Source: an uncultured Prevotella sp. (GTDB taxonomy: Bacteria; Bacteroidota; Bacteroidia; Bacteroidales; Bacteroidaceae). From it: a stretch of DNA of 56,832 nucleotides. Below, in pieces: positions 8,251-17,657 of this stretch; position 1 is the first letter of the stretch; every line of letters starts with the position of its first letter. Both the position numbers and the translations under genes were made by a program. The stretch spans positions 1 to 56,832 of the forward strand of contig CAKPST010000004.1 of the NCBI GenBank assembly GCA_934183355.1, given 5' to 3'. Under the pieces are notes generated by a model. The model made no database searches and was not told the DNA's origin. It saw nothing but the letters and a program-made list of their open reading frames with translations.

Positions 8251-10026
8251 ATGAAAAAGAAAATCCAATTCAGTCTCGTCTATCGAGATATGTGGCAGTC
8301 TTCTGGCAAGTTCCAGCCACGCAAAGACCAGTTGGAGCGCATCGCTCCCGTTATCATCGAGATGGGTTGCTTCGCCCGTGTTGAAACCAACGGCGGTGCC
8401 TTTGAGCAGGTAAACCTTCTCGCCGGCGAGAATCCTAACGATGCTGTGCGCGCCTTCTGCAAGCCTTTCAACGAGGCTGGCATCAAGACCCACATGCTCG
8501 ACCGTGGTCTCAACGCTTTGCGTATGTATCCTGTGCCCGACGACGTTCGCGCCCTTATGTATAAGGTTAAGGCAAAGCAGGGTACCAACATCACACGTAT
8601 CTTCGACGGACTGAACGACGTTCGCAATATCATCCCCAGCATCAAGTGGGCAAAGGAGGGCGGAATGACTCCGCAGTGCGCTCTGTGCATCACCAACTCT
8701 CCGGTTCACACTCTGGAATACTACATGAACATCGCCGACCAGGTGATTGCCGCTGGCGCAGAGGAAATCTGCTTGAAGGACATGGCAGGCATCGGCCAGC
8801 CGGCATTCCTCGGCAAGCTGACAAAGATGATCAAGGACAAGCATCCTGAAATCATCATCCAGTATCACGGCCACTCAGGTCCTGGCCTCTCTATGGCCTC
8901 TATCCTTGAGGTGTGCAACAACGGTGCCGACATCATCGACACAGCCATCGAGCCGCTCTCATGGGGTAAGGTTCATCCGGACGTTATCTCTGTCATCAGC
9001 ATGTTGAAGAACGAGGGCTTCGAAGTGCCCGAAATCAACATGTCGGCCTACATGAAGGCTCGCGCCCTCACCCAGGAGTTCATCGACGAGTGGCTTGGCT
9101 ACTTCATCAACCCGGGCAACAAGATTATGTCGTCGCTCCTTCTCGGTTGCGGTCTGCCTGGCGGTATGATGGGCTCTATGATGGCCGACCTTGGCGGTAT
9201 GCGCACCACTATTAATAATGTACGCAAGAAGAAGGGCGAGGACGAGCTTTCTATGGACGACCTCCTCATCAAGCTCTTCGACGAGGTGGAATATGTATGG
9301 CCGCGCGTAGGCTATCCTCCATTGGTTACTCCGTTCTCGCAGTATGTCAAGAACATCGCCCTCATGAACCTCCTCACCATCGAGCAGGGCAAGGGTCGCT
9401 TCGTGATGATGGACGAGTCGATGTGGGGTATGATTCTCGGCAAGTCGGGCAAGATTCCTGGCACTATCGACCCAGAACTCGTTGAACTTGCTAAGAAGCA
9501 GGGTCGCGAATTCACTGATGTTGATGCTCACACATTGCTTACCGACGCTCTCGACGACTTCCGCAAGGAGATGGACGAGAATGGTTGGGAGTATGGTCAG
9601 GATGATGAGGAACTCTTCGAGTTGGCTATGCACCCAGAGCAGTATCGCAATCTCAAGAGTGGTCAGGCTAAGAAGAACTTCCTCGCCGACCTTCAGAAGC
9701 TCAAGGACGCCAAGCTCGGTGCCAATCTTTCGCCCGAACAGCTCAGCGCTTACAAGCATGCCAAGGCAGATGCCATCGTTGCTCCAGTTAAGGGCGACAT
9801 CTACTGGGAGTTCTCAGGCGAGGGTGAGTGCGCTCCTACAGTTGAACCGTTCATCGGCAAGGAATACAAGGAGGGCGACATCCTCTGCTACATCCAGGCT
9901 CCTTGGGGCGAGTTTGTAGAGGTGCCAGCAGCTCTCGGTGGCAAACTTGTTGAAATCAACGCTAAGCGTGGCTCAAAGGTATCTAAGGGTGACGTCATTG
10001 CATACATCGAGCGCGAGCACGAGTAA
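8251..10026 (+). CDS. Oxaloacetate decarboxylase alpha / pyruvate carboxylase B-like carboxyltransferase, no biotin motif
   Basis: A 591-residue protein. The N-terminal TIM barrel (about residues 1-280) has RDMWQS in place of the usual RDAHQS, the LKDMAG motif with the carboxylated-lysine position, and QYHGHSG with the two metal-binding histidines. A helical region covers about 290-500. A C-terminal beta barrel (about 510-591) has the shape of a biotinyl domain, with VAPVKGDIYW and KGDVIAYIE. The biotin motif (A/V)MKM is replaced by IQAPWGEF, so there is no acceptor lysine. The family moves carboxyl groups between oxaloacetate or pyruvate and biotin. This form either uses another biotin carrier or has another activity. 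Codon use suggests high expression. Confidence 0.8.
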   Translation: MKKKIQFSLVYRDMWQSSGKFQPRKDQLERIAPVIIEMGCFARVETNGGAFEQVNLLAGENPNDAVRAFCKPFNEAGIKTHMLDRGLNALRMYPVPDDVRALMYKVKAKQGTNITRIFDGLNDVRNIIPSIKWAKEGGMTPQCALCITNSPVHTLEYYMNIADQVIAAGAEEICLKDMAGIGQPAFLGKLTKMIKDKHPEIIIQYHGHSGPGLSMASILEVCNNGADIIDTAIEPLSWGKVHPDVISVISMLKNEGFEVPEINMSAYMKARALTQEFIDEWLGYFINPGNKIMSSLLLGCGLPGGMMGSMMADLGGMRTTINNVRKKKGEDELSMDDLLIKLFDEVEYVWPRVGYPPLVTPFSQYVKNIALMNLLTIEQGKGRFVMMDESMWGMILGKSGKIPGTIDPELVELAKKQGREFTDVDAHTLLTDALDDFRKEMDENGWEYGQDDEELFELAMHPEQYRNLKSGQAKKNFLADLQKLKDAKLGANLSPEQLSAYKHAKADAIVAPVKGDIYWEFSGEGECAPTVEPFIGKEYKEGDILCYIQAPWGEFVEVPAALGGKLVEINAKRGSKVSKGDVIAYIEREHE

Positions 10027-10036
10027 TACATAAGTA

Positions 10037-10582
10037 ATGTACGAACAAATCATTGACAAATACTACGGAGGATGCGACGCGCTGCGCCACATCCTCCTCA
10101 CACATAGCCAGTCTGTAGCGCATCGTGCGCTGCAGATTGCTGCATTACACCCCCAACTAAACATTGACACCGACTTTGTGCGTGAGGCAGCCATGCTGCA
10201 CGACATAGGCATAATACGTGTCAACGCTCCCGGCATCGAGTGCCACGGCACCGAGCCATACATCCGTCATGGCATCTGCGGAGCCGAGATGCTGCGCGAG
10301 GAGGGACTGCCAGAAAGATACGCCCGCGTTTGTGAGCGCCATACTGGAGCCGGACTTACACTCGACGATATCGTTTCACAAGACCTGCCTTTGCCACATC
10401 ACGACCTCCAGCCAGAGACCATCGAGGAAAGGCTCATTTGTTATGCCGACAAATTCTACTCGAAGACACATCTCGATCGTGAGAAGACGATTGAACAGGC
10501 AGAACGCTCACTCGCCAAGTTTGGCGGCGACACATTAGAGCGATTCCGCGAAATGAAGAGGCTCTTTGAGCCCGAATTGTAA
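10037..10582 (+). CDS. HD-domain phosphohydrolase-like protein
   Basis: A 181-residue protein with an HD-domain signature: the first metal His in HSQSVAHRAL (about residues 22-32), the AAMLHDIGII motif (about 50-59), later histidines around RHGICGAEML and CERHTGAG, and an Asp near the end of the fold (ICYADKFYSK). HD proteins of this size in Bacteroidota hydrolyse nucleotides or other phosphoesters; the substrate cannot be read from the sequence. It begins 10 nt after the preceding gene and ends 29 nt before lptD, so co-transcription is likely. Confidence 0.85.
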   Translation: MYEQIIDKYYGGCDALRHILLTHSQSVAHRALQIAALHPQLNIDTDFVREAAMLHDIGIIRVNAPGIECHGTEPYIRHGICGAEMLREEGLPERYARVCERHTGAGLTLDDIVSQDLPLPHHDLQPETIEERLICYADKFYSKTHLDREKTIEQAERSLAKFGGDTLERFREMKRLFEPEL

Positions 10583-10611
10583 CGAACAGTACTATACGAA
10601 CATATAAGAAA

Positions 10612-13482
10612 TTGAGAACCAAGACCGTCATAGCCCTTCTTCTGTGTGCCGTCATCTTTGTGATGGCAGCTACCGATACACCCTTCGCCCAACGCAAGAA
10701 GGCGCGAAAGATAATGATGCGCGACTCTATGTCCATCGTCGACGACACCATAAAGGCTGACACTCTGGCTGCTATGTTGCACGACTCCGTGGGCAGTGCC
10801 GCTGTAGACACCACCAAGATGGATTCGCTCCAGCTCGCCATCTATCATCACAACAGAGCTATTGACGACTCCATACGCCTCGACTCTATCAATAGACAGC
10901 GTGCTAATGGCATCAACTCGCCAGTGGAATATTCTGCCAACGACTCGCTTGTATACGACGCTACATCCAAGACAGCGCGTCTTTACGGTTCGTCAACGGT
11001 GAAATACGAGAACATGGACCTTGCCGCTGAGAAGATACATATGAGTATCGACTCGTCGCTTGTACATGCCACTGGTGGACACGACCCTGCCGACTCTACA
11101 GGACGCAAGCTTATTGGCAACCCAGTCTTCAACATGGGACAGGACAAATACGAGAGCGACACCATGGCATTCAACTTCAAGACCAAGAAGGGACTCATCT
11201 CCAGTGTCTACACACAGCAGGAGGATGGATTCTTGCAGAGCCAATTATCGAAGCGCAGTGCCAATGGTGACATCTATTTGCAGCATGGTCGCTACACTAC
11301 ATGCGATGCCAAGCATCCCGACTTCTACATCGCTCTGTCGCGTGCTAAGGTGCGCCCAGGCAAGGATGTGGTGTTCGGTCCGGCTTATCTCGTAGTGGCA
11401 GACGTACCATTGCCACTTGCTATTCCATACGGCTTCTTCCCATTCACCAAGAGCTATTCGTCGGGATTCATCATGCCTACATACGGCGACGAGAACGACC
11501 GTGGCTTCTATCTGCGCGATGGTGGCTACTATTTTGCCATGAACGACAAGTGGGACCTCAAACTCCTTGGCGAAATCTACACCAAGGGTTCGTGGGGAGT
11601 GTCAGCGGCAAGCAATTATAACAAGCGCTATCGCTATTCTGGTAGCTTCTACTTCAGCTATCAAGACACCAAGACAGGCGACAAGGGCATGCCCGACTTT
11701 GCACGTCAGACATCGTTCAAGGTGCAGTGGAGCCACCGACAGGACACTAAGGCAAATCCATACAGCTCGCTATCGGCAAGTGTCAACTTCGCCACGTCGA
11801 GCTATGAGCGCAACAATCTCAACTCGCTCTACAATCCGCAGACGCTCACACAGTCTACCCGAACTTCATCTGTGTCGTGGAGCACGACATTCTCAAGCAT
11901 CGGACTCTCGCTGTCGAGCACTGCCAACCTCTCGCAGAACATGCGCGACTCGACGATAGCCATGACGCTGCCCGACCTCAACATCTCGCTCTCGCGATTC
12001 TATCCCTTCAAACGCAAGCATGTGGTGGGCGACGAACGATGGTATGAGAAAATCTCGATGTCGTATACGGGTCAGATTTCCAATAGCATCAACACCAAGG
12101 AGGACAAACTCATGCACTCCAATCTGGTGAAGGATTGGCGCAATGGATGGAATCACAATATTCCAATCTCTGGCAACTTCACGTTGTTCAACTACATCAA
12201 CGTGTCGCCGTCGTTCAACTTCCACGACCGTATGTACACACACAAGGTGGAGCAGTCGTGGGACGAGCAGACGCAGAAGGTGAAGAACGACACCATCTAT
12301 GGATTCAACAACGTCTACGACTACAACTTCTCCATAGGTCTGTCTACTAAGCTCTACGGATTCTATCTCCCAAGTCGCAAGATATTCGGCGACAAGATAC
12401 AAGCTGTGCGCCATGTCATAACGCCGTCAATCAACTATAGCTACGCTCCCGACTTCTCGTCGTCGCGTTATGGCTACTACAAGACCTATCAGCGCACCAA
12501 TGCCGATGGTTCGGTTGAACTCGTAGAGTATTCGCCTTACACTGGACAACTATATGGTGTGCCGGGCAAGGGCAAGACTGGCAACATCTCGTTCGACCTC
12601 TCGAACAATGTGGAGATGAAGGTTAAGTCGGACAAGGACACAACGGGTATCAAGAAGATAAGTATCATCGACGAACTCGGACTCTCTATGAGCTACAACA
12701 TGGCTGCCAAGGAGAAACCGCTTTCCGACCTCACTATGCGTATCCGACTGAAGTGGTGGAAGAACTACACGTTCAATATGACCGCTGTCTTCGCCTCGTA
12801 TGCCTACGAACTCGACAAGAATGGACATCCGTATGTGGGCAACCACACTATGTGGGGTATGGGCAAGTTCGGACGTTTCCAGGGTACATCACAGAACTTC
12901 TCGTTCACGCTGACACCAGATAAGATCAAGAAATGGTTTGGTGGAGGCAGTGACAACGACAACAATAAGAACAAGGATAAGGACGACGAGGAAGGCACCG
13001 ACACCGACATTGAGTCGAATGTGGACGATGCGATGATAAATGGTCAGCGTGGAGCTAAAAAGAAGAGTGGCGGTGGCAAGGCCGAGACCGACCAGGATGG
13101 CTACATGCGATTCTCTATGCCGTGGTCGTTGACCTTCGGTTATGGCATCACGATGCTCGAGAATACTGGTGGCAAGTTCAACACCAAGACAATGCGCTAT
13201 CCATACAAGTTCTCACAGAACCTCAATGTCAGTGGAAATGTTCGTCTGAGCGACGGTTGGAACATCTCGTTCTCTACGGGTTACGACTTCGATCAGCACG
13301 ACCTCTCCATGACAACAGCCTCTCTGCAGCGCGACCTCCATTGCTTCAATATGTCGTGCTCGGTGGTGCTTGCTCCGTACACCAGCTACAATTTCTCGTT
13401 CCGCTGCAACGCCGCAACGCTCACCGATGCCTTGAAGTATGACAAACGCTCGGGCTACAGCAATGCTGTGGAGTGGTACTAA
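10612..13482 (+). CDS. lptD: LPS-assembly outer-membrane protein LptD
   Basis: A 956-residue protein read from TTG 10612. The N-terminus is a signal peptide (hydrophobic residues 5-20). An OstA-like periplasmic beta-jellyroll follows (about residues 105-230; VEYSANDSLVYDATSKTARL and similar strands). The rest is a long beta-barrel rich in aromatic, Ser and Asn residues, ending in Trp-Tyr as expected for BAM substrates. An Asp/Lys/Asn-rich loop lies near residues 780-830. LptD with LptE inserts LPS into the outer leaflet; an lptE homologue lies far away at 54799. No ATG is available near the signal peptide, so the TTG start is the best choice. Confidence 0.87.
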   Translation: MRTKTVIALLLCAVIFVMAATDTPFAQRKKARKIMMRDSMSIVDDTIKADTLAAMLHDSVGSAAVDTTKMDSLQLAIYHHNRAIDDSIRLDSINRQRANGINSPVEYSANDSLVYDATSKTARLYGSSTVKYENMDLAAEKIHMSIDSSLVHATGGHDPADSTGRKLIGNPVFNMGQDKYESDTMAFNFKTKKGLISSVYTQQEDGFLQSQLSKRSANGDIYLQHGRYTTCDAKHPDFYIALSRAKVRPGKDVVFGPAYLVVADVPLPLAIPYGFFPFTKSYSSGFIMPTYGDENDRGFYLRDGGYYFAMNDKWDLKLLGEIYTKGSWGVSAASNYNKRYRYSGSFYFSYQDTKTGDKGMPDFARQTSFKVQWSHRQDTKANPYSSLSASVNFATSSYERNNLNSLYNPQTLTQSTRTSSVSWSTTFSSIGLSLSSTANLSQNMRDSTIAMTLPDLNISLSRFYPFKRKHVVGDERWYEKISMSYTGQISNSINTKEDKLMHSNLVKDWRNGWNHNIPISGNFTLFNYINVSPSFNFHDRMYTHKVEQSWDEQTQKVKNDTIYGFNNVYDYNFSIGLSTKLYGFYLPSRKIFGDKIQAVRHVITPSINYSYAPDFSSSRYGYYKTYQRTNADGSVELVEYSPYTGQLYGVPGKGKTGNISFDLSNNVEMKVKSDKDTTGIKKISIIDELGLSMSYNMAAKEKPLSDLTMRIRLKWWKNYTFNMTAVFASYAYELDKNGHPYVGNHTMWGMGKFGRFQGTSQNFSFTLTPDKIKKWFGGGSDNDNNKNKDKDDEEGTDTDIESNVDDAMINGQRGAKKKSGGGKAETDQDGYMRFSMPWSLTFGYGITMLENTGGKFNTKTMRYPYKFSQNLNVSGNVRLSDGWNISFSTGYDFDQHDLSMTTASLQRDLHCFNMSCSVVLAPYTSYNFSFRCNAATLTDALKYDKRSGYSNAVEWY

Positions 13483-13525
13483 TAGGATGGCATGATTTGC
13501 CATGACAATAATTTAGTTTGCTAAA

Positions 13526-13557
13526 TTCGTCATTCTTAATAATAATTAGTATCTTTG
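13526..13557 (+). promoter_or_regulatory. Promoter of tRNA-Arg(CCG)
   Basis: TATCTTTG (13550-13557) is a perfect -7 element. The -33 position, 20 nt upstream, reads TTCG (13526-13529), one change from TTTG. It sits 32 nt before the tRNA. Confidence 0.65.
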
Positions 13558-13589
13558 CAACCGCTTATTAATAAATAGGCAGTGGTTAG

Positions 13590-13663
13590 GGTCCCGTAGC
13601 TTAGCTGAATAGAGCGTCAGATTCCGGTTCTGAAGGTCTTGGGTTTGAATCCCAACGGGATCA
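13590..13663 (+). tRNA. tRNA-Arg (anticodon CCG)
   Basis: A 74-nt cloverleaf. The acceptor GGTCCCG pairs with CGGGATC (one G-U), the anticodon stem is TCAGA/TCTGA, and the loop TTCCGGT gives anticodon CCG (reads CGG, Arg). A T-arm with GGGTTTGAATCCC is present and the discriminator is A. No encoded CCA. Confidence 0.92.
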
Positions 13664-13680
13664 CTGAATACTAATTAAAT

Positions 13681-13739
13681 GCTATAAAATAATAAAAGGT
13701 GCAGCTGACAGACAGTTGCACCTTTTATTATTTTATAGC
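13681..13739. terminator. Very long bidirectional hairpin between tRNA-Arg and queF
   Basis: A 59-nt near-perfect inverted repeat: 23 bp perfect (arms beginning GCTATAAAATAATAAAAGG), then one G-T pair, three more pairs and a 5-nt loop ACAGA. The outer arms are A/T-rich, so each strand gives a GC-containing hairpin (GGTGCA/TGCACC) followed by a T-rich tract. It would stop transcripts from tRNA-Arg and from the convergent queF. Confidence 0.85.
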
Positions 13740-13770
13740 TGAATTTCCGTTGATTTTCCGCAATATTCGA

Positions 13771-14244
13771 TTACATGTCGTGCTTGGCAAAGCGTTCTTC
13801 GGCAAGTTTCTCATACTTGGTTCCTGGTTTGCCGTAGTTGGCGTATGGCCAGATGCTGATGCCTCCACGTGGTGTGAAAATGCCAGTCACCTCAATATAC
13901 TTCGGATCCATCAGTCGGATGAGGTCCTTCATGATGATGTTTACACAGTCTTCGTGGAAGTCGCCGTGGTTGCGGAAGCTGAAGAGATAGAGCTTTAGAC
14001 TCTTGCTCTCCACCATTTTAACGTCGGGTACATACGCAATGCGTATCTCGGCGAAGTCGGGTTGTCCGGTGATAGGGCATAGTGATGTAAATTCCGGGCA
14101 GTTGAAGCGCACCCAATAGTCGTTGCCCTGGTGCTTATTGATGAACGATTCGAGCACTTCCGGAGCATAGTCGTCGCGGTAGCGTGTCTTGGCGCCGAGA
14201 GCCTGTAAGCCCTCGTCGCGGCGGTTTTCTGAGTTTGTTGCCAT
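13771..14244 (-). CDS. queF: NADPH-dependent preQ0 reductase QueF
   Basis: A 157-residue protein of the short, single-domain QueF type. It has the active-site Cys in [13 protein letters not shown] (about residues 52-64), the family signature [21 protein letters not shown] (about 78-98) that binds NADPH, and an FTPRGG motif near the C-terminus. It reduces 7-cyano-7-deazaguanine to preQ1 in queuosine synthesis. The gene starts 6 nt after the stop of the precursor transporter, so the two form an operon under the riboswitch at 14944-14976. Confidence 0.96.
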   Translation of the reverse strand: MATNSENRRDEGLQALGAKTRYRDDYAPEVLESFINKHQGNDYWVRFNCPEFTSLCPITGQPDFAEIRIAYVPDVKMVESKSLKLYLFSFRNHGDFHEDCVNIIMKDLIRLMDPKYIEVTGIFTPRGGISIWPYANYGKPGTKYEKLAEERFAKHDM

Positions 14245-14250
14245 TATTCT

Positions 14251-14940
14251 TTAGATATTAAATATTTTCCAAACACTATAGTTCACATCATTGTCAAAGG
14301 TGTCCTCGCCCTCATGACGCTTTGTAGCCTTGACTACACGTATTGTCACTGGCAATACGACGATTTCGTAGAGCGTCTTGAGCACCACCTGCGAGATGAT
14401 GAGCACGGGCAACTCCTTGAGAGGTACAACTCCACCGAGTGCCAATGGGAAGAAAATCACCGAGTCGGCAGCCTCGCCATACACTGTCGACATGATGGCA
14501 CGTGCCGAGAAGTTCTTGCCGCCAGAGTTGATTTTCATGCGACTCATCACGTAGGCATTGACAAACGAGCCTACGAGAAACGCCATGAACGATGCCAAGG
14601 CAATGCGTGGTGCCAGTCCGAATACGGCGTGAAAGCCTTCTTCGTTGTGCCAATAAGGCGCTGCGGGAAGAGCATCGCACAAAGCACCAAACGCCACAAA
14701 GAGGAAGTTCATAGCAAAACCAAGCCAAATAAGCAGTCGAGCTTTGCTGTAACCCCACACTTCGCATACGCAGTCGTTGATGATGTAGGAAATTGGAAAC
14801 ACTATAAGTCCGCCAGTTATGCTGAACGGACCGATAGAAATTTGCTTTGTCTCTAACACGTTTGCTGTGATAAGGCAAACGCAGAAGAGCGTGCTGAAAA
14901 GCATAAACAGCACGCTCACTTGTTTATTGTTTGTCTGCAT
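14251..14940 (-). CDS. Queuosine-precursor transporter (YhhQ family)
   Basis: A 229-residue polytopic membrane protein with about six hydrophobic segments. It carries the family motifs TANVLETKQI (near residue 26) and PISYIINDCVCEVWGY (near 49-64), and a later LGGVVPL segment. YhhQ/VUT-type proteins import preQ0, preQ1 or queuine. I use ATG 14940; the longer reading to a TTG at 14967 would run into a riboswitch-like fold. It is directly upstream of queF, which supports the preQ assignment. Confidence 0.9.
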   Translation of the reverse strand: MQTNNKQVSVLFMLFSTLFCVCLITANVLETKQISIGPFSITGGLIVFPISYIINDCVCEVWGYSKARLLIWLGFAMNFLFVAFGALCDALPAAPYWHNEEGFHAVFGLAPRIALASFMAFLVGSFVNAYVMSRMKINSGGKNFSARAIMSTVYGEAADSVIFFPLALGGVVPLKELPVLIISQVVLKTLYEIVVLPVTIRVVKATKRHEGEDTFDNDVNYSVWKIFNI

Positions 14941-14943
14941 TTT

Positions 14944-14976
14944 CTTGTTTTTTAAGAGGTTTACCAAGCACTCTTC
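14944..14976 (-). promoter_or_regulatory. preQ1-I riboswitch-like element
   Basis: On the minus strand P1 is formed by AAGAG and CTCTT. The loop between them contains CTTG, which pairs with CAAG after an A-rich linker (AAAAAA), giving the H-type pseudoknot of preQ1 class I aptamers. The loop segment GTAAAC and the A-rich linker match the known pattern. The 3' strand of the pseudoknot ends 3 nt before ATG 14940, so ligand binding would probably block ribosome access to the transporter-queF mRNA. Confidence 0.82.
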
Positions 14977-15007
14977 AGATGGGATGTTTGTTTTATTGTT
15001 CTATTCT

Positions 15008-15886
15008 TTATTCGCCAATGCGAATCACATATTCGCTCATGAATGAAGCTCCAGGCTGTAGGTGGTTCATGAGATATTTGTCGCGGAACTGTCCACGATA
15101 CTCATAGTGGTCGTGTACGCCATACCACGGTTCGAGACAGATGAAGGGAGCGTTCTTGCCGTATGGAGTCCAGATGCCCACACATGGTGCATTAAACTTG
15201 ACTGTGACAACGGGATGTGTATCCTTAGGGTCGAGAATCTCAATGGCATGCAGCTGGTTGTGGTCGATGACGATGGCGTCGTCCTTGAATGTCTCCTCGG
15301 TGAAAGGCAGAAGTCCGCCTTCGAGAGTAGGCAGTTCGTAGCGGTCGTCGGTGATGCAGCCCTCGTGGTTGCCATAAATGCGGTCGATTTTGTCGGTATT
15401 GTCAAATCTCAGCACTCCCTTTATTGGTTCGCCTTCGCTGACTCCCGGCAGGTTGAATGCCGGATGAGCGCCTATCTGGAAATGAATCTCGCGTGAGTCG
15501 GTGTTATATACATGCCAGATGACATGTATCTCGTTGCCCACAAGCTTGTATGTTACGCTGAGCATGAATCGGTAGGGATACTGGCGCATTGTGTGCTCCG
15601 TCTCCGACAGTGCGTATGTTACGCTCTGCTCCGTCTGCTTGATGATGCGGAAGTTCATGTCGCGTGCAAATCCGTGACGTCCGAGCTGATATGTCTCGCC
15701 CTCCGTGCGGTATGTGCCTTTCCACAGTCCGCATACGATAGGGAACAGTATTGGTGAGCGTCGTCCCCAATACTTGTCGTCGCCCTGCCACAGATATTCG
15801 TTACCTTCGTCGTCCTTGATACTCTGAAGTTCGGCACCGAGGTCTGAAACTTCAACTGTCAGAAATTCGTTTTGCAGTTTCTCCAT
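15008..15886 (-). CDS. Aldose 1-epimerase family protein
   Basis: A 292-residue protein of the galactose-mutarotase-like fold. It has the N-terminal DLGAELQSIKDDEGNEYLWQ strand pair, PILFPIVCGL, the conserved His in GRHGFARD and QIGAHPAFN, and a C-terminal Glu in CLEPWYG. These are the substrate-binding His and catalytic Glu/His positions of the LacX/YeaD-type branch. It interconverts sugar anomers; the sugar is not determined by sequence. It lies 33 nt downstream of cmk on the same strand. Confidence 0.88.
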   Translation of the reverse strand: MEKLQNEFLTVEVSDLGAELQSIKDDEGNEYLWQGDDKYWGRRSPILFPIVCGLWKGTYRTEGETYQLGRHGFARDMNFRIIKQTEQSVTYALSETEHTMRQYPYRFMLSVTYKLVGNEIHVIWHVYNTDSREIHFQIGAHPAFNLPGVSEGEPIKGVLRFDNTDKIDRIYGNHEGCITDDRYELPTLEGGLLPFTEETFKDDAIVIDHNQLHAIEILDPKDTHPVVTVKFNAPCVGIWTPYGKNAPFICLEPWYGVHDHYEYRGQFRDKYLMNHLQPGASFMSEYVIRIGE

Positions 15887-15919
15887 AATGGTTGAACATT
15901 AGTGTGTGATGTATTTTGC

Positions 15920-16612
15920 TTATTCCTTAGTGCGCTCCTCAAACTTCTCCATGAGCCACTGCTTCTGTTCGGCTATGGTCAGGTGGCTGTTGTCGAGCAC
16001 CAGAGCGTCGTCAGCCTGCTTCAGAGGAGATGTTTCGCGGTGAGTGTCGATGTAGTCGCGCTCCTCCACGTTCTTGAGAATTGCGTCAAAGTCAGCTGGC
16101 ATACCCTTAGCTTCCAGTTCCTTGAAGCGGCGCTGTGCACGTATTTCGGCAGAAGCAGTTACGAAAATCTTCAGTTCGGCATTAGGGAACACCACTGTGC
16201 CAATGTCGCGTCCGTCCATCACGATGCCCTTCTCCTGTCCCATAGCCTGCTGCTGCTCCACGAGTTTGGCACGTACAAATGGCAATGCTGCTACTGGGCT
16301 GACATGCTGCGACACCTCAAGCGAGCGTATCTGCTGCTCCACCACCTCACCATTGAGGCAAGTTTCGGGACGTCCAGTCTCGCTATTGAGCTTGAATGAA
16401 ATATTCACTTCGGGCAGAGCCTTCTCAAGTTGGTCGGCATTGACGGCGCCCTTGTCGTCAAACATGCCGCCACGCATTGCAAACAGCGTCACTGCACGGT
16501 ACATAGCACCCGTGTCTACATATATATAGCCCACTTCCTTGGCAAGGTCTTTAGCCATTGTGCTCTTTCCGCACGATGAATAGCCGTCGATGGCGATAAC
16601 GATTTTCTTCAT
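15920..16612 (-). CDS. cmk: Cytidylate kinase
   Basis: A 230-residue P-loop kinase with Walker [17 protein letters not shown] (about residues 8-23), the [13 protein letters not shown] motif, the [13 protein letters not shown] motif and a LID region with QRR and [14 protein letters not shown]. It phosphorylates CMP and dCMP. The start is ATG 16612 ([10 protein letters not shown]); an upstream in-frame extension to 16678 overlaps the end of porQ and lacks family similarity. It begins 7 nt after the porQ stop. A porQ-cmk pair is also known in Porphyromonas gingivalis. Confidence 0.96.
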   Translation of the reverse strand: MKKIVIAIDGYSSCGKSTMAKDLAKEVGYIYVDTGAMYRAVTLFAMRGGMFDDKGAVNADQLEKALPEVNISFKLNSETGRPETCLNGEVVEQQIRSLEVSQHVSPVAALPFVRAKLVEQQQAMGQEKGIVMDGRDIGTVVFPNAELKIFVTASAEIRAQRRFKELEAKGMPADFDAILKNVEERDYIDTHRETSPLKQADDALVLDNSHLTIAEQKQWLMEKFEERTKE

Positions 16613-16619
16613 ATTTAGT

Positions 16620-17564
16620 TTATAAGTTGAATGCTGCGTTGATGATGATTGACGTGCTCGACACGTGATACTTGCCATAAGCGATGTTCACCTTAAATCG
16701 GTCGAGGTTGATTCCGGCTCCCAATGACAGTCCAGCTCCGTGCGAAGCCTTGCCGTCGCCGCTGTTTATGCCCATCTCGTCGGCTCGTCTGAAGTTGTAT
16801 CCGGCTCCCAGCCACAACGACTGCGACAGCTCAGCATCTACACCGAGCACAAGATGGTTTACAAATTTATAGTTCCAGTGGTTGAGGTCTACGAGTGTAG
16901 CCGACACTCTGAATGGTGTATGTTCAAATCTCTTGCTCACACCGGCTTGTATGTCGATGGGCATAGGGTCATACTCGTCTTCGTAAGCCTTGAGTTGTCC
17001 ACCGAGATTCTTTGCCACGAGTGATATTGAGAGGTCGTCGTCTGGGTCGAAGTAGTTTAATCCGAGGTCAAATCCTACGCCCATGCTGTTGTAGTTGCCT
17101 ATATACGATGTGACAATTCTGGCAGCTATACCACCCGTAATGCGGTTTGACAGCATATACGAGAAATATCCCGCCACGGCAATGTCCTTGGCTGAGAAAT
17201 CACCCGTTTGTTGTCCCTCAGCATCCATTTCGCGCATTGAACCATAGTTGACAAACTGTCCACTCACTGCCCACGATGCTTTGTCGCCCACGTTACGGTT
17301 GAACGACGCGCTGGCTGTAGTCGAGCCAGCCATGTATGTCATGAAGTTAAGCCCTATTGTCTTGTCGCCCACTGACGACAGCAGTGCTGGATTGTGAAAC
17401 ATCAGCGACGCGTCGTCGTCGATGATAGTCACGTTGTCGCCTCCTAATGCGGCTGCGTGTGCGCTTACTGGCAAGCGCAGGAAGTTGTATGCCGTTTGGC
17501 TTTCCTGCGCTTGTAAGGCGGTCGCTGATAAGGCGAGCAATATGCTGACAATGGTTTTCTTCAT
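16620..17564 (-). CDS. porQ: Type IX secretion outer-membrane protein PorQ
   Basis: A 314-residue protein with a signal peptide (residues 1-19, ending ALQAQ). A beta-barrel of the PorV/PorQ-like FadL-type fold follows: [20 protein letters not shown] near the mature N-terminus and FHNPALLSS at about 58. Alternating aromatic and polar strands reach a terminal FNL. PorQ belongs to the T9SS attachment complex (PorU, PorV, PorQ, PorZ) at the outer membrane. Upstream, TAATTTTG at 17588-17595 is a plausible -7 element. Confidence 0.9.
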   Translation of the reverse strand: MKKTIVSILLALSATALQAQESQTAYNFLRLPVSAHAAALGGDNVTIIDDDASLMFHNPALLSSVGDKTIGLNFMTYMAGSTTASASFNRNVGDKASWAVSGQFVNYGSMREMDAEGQQTGDFSAKDIAVAGYFSYMLSNRITGGIAARIVTSYIGNYNSMGVGFDLGLNYFDPDDDLSISLVAKNLGGQLKAYEDEYDPMPIDIQAGVSKRFEHTPFRVSATLVDLNHWNYKFVNHLVLGVDAELSQSLWLGAGYNFRRADEMGINSGDGKASHGAGLSLGAGINLDRFKVNIAYGKYHVSSTSIIINAAFNL

Positions 17565-17627
17565 TATTCGTATATAATATTAGTTTGCAAAATTACTAAA
17601 TAAACGACAAATAATGAAGATTATTGT

Positions 17628-17657
17628 GAAATCATCGCTGTTTTATGCGATGATTTC
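17628..17657 (-). other. Inverted repeat spanning the SulP stop codon
   Basis: GAAATCATCGC (17628-17638) and GCGATGATTTC (17647-17657) are perfect 11-bp complements; the loop contains the TAA of the SulP gene. It may act as an imperfect terminator or stabilise the mRNA end; no T-tract follows. Confidence 0.5.
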
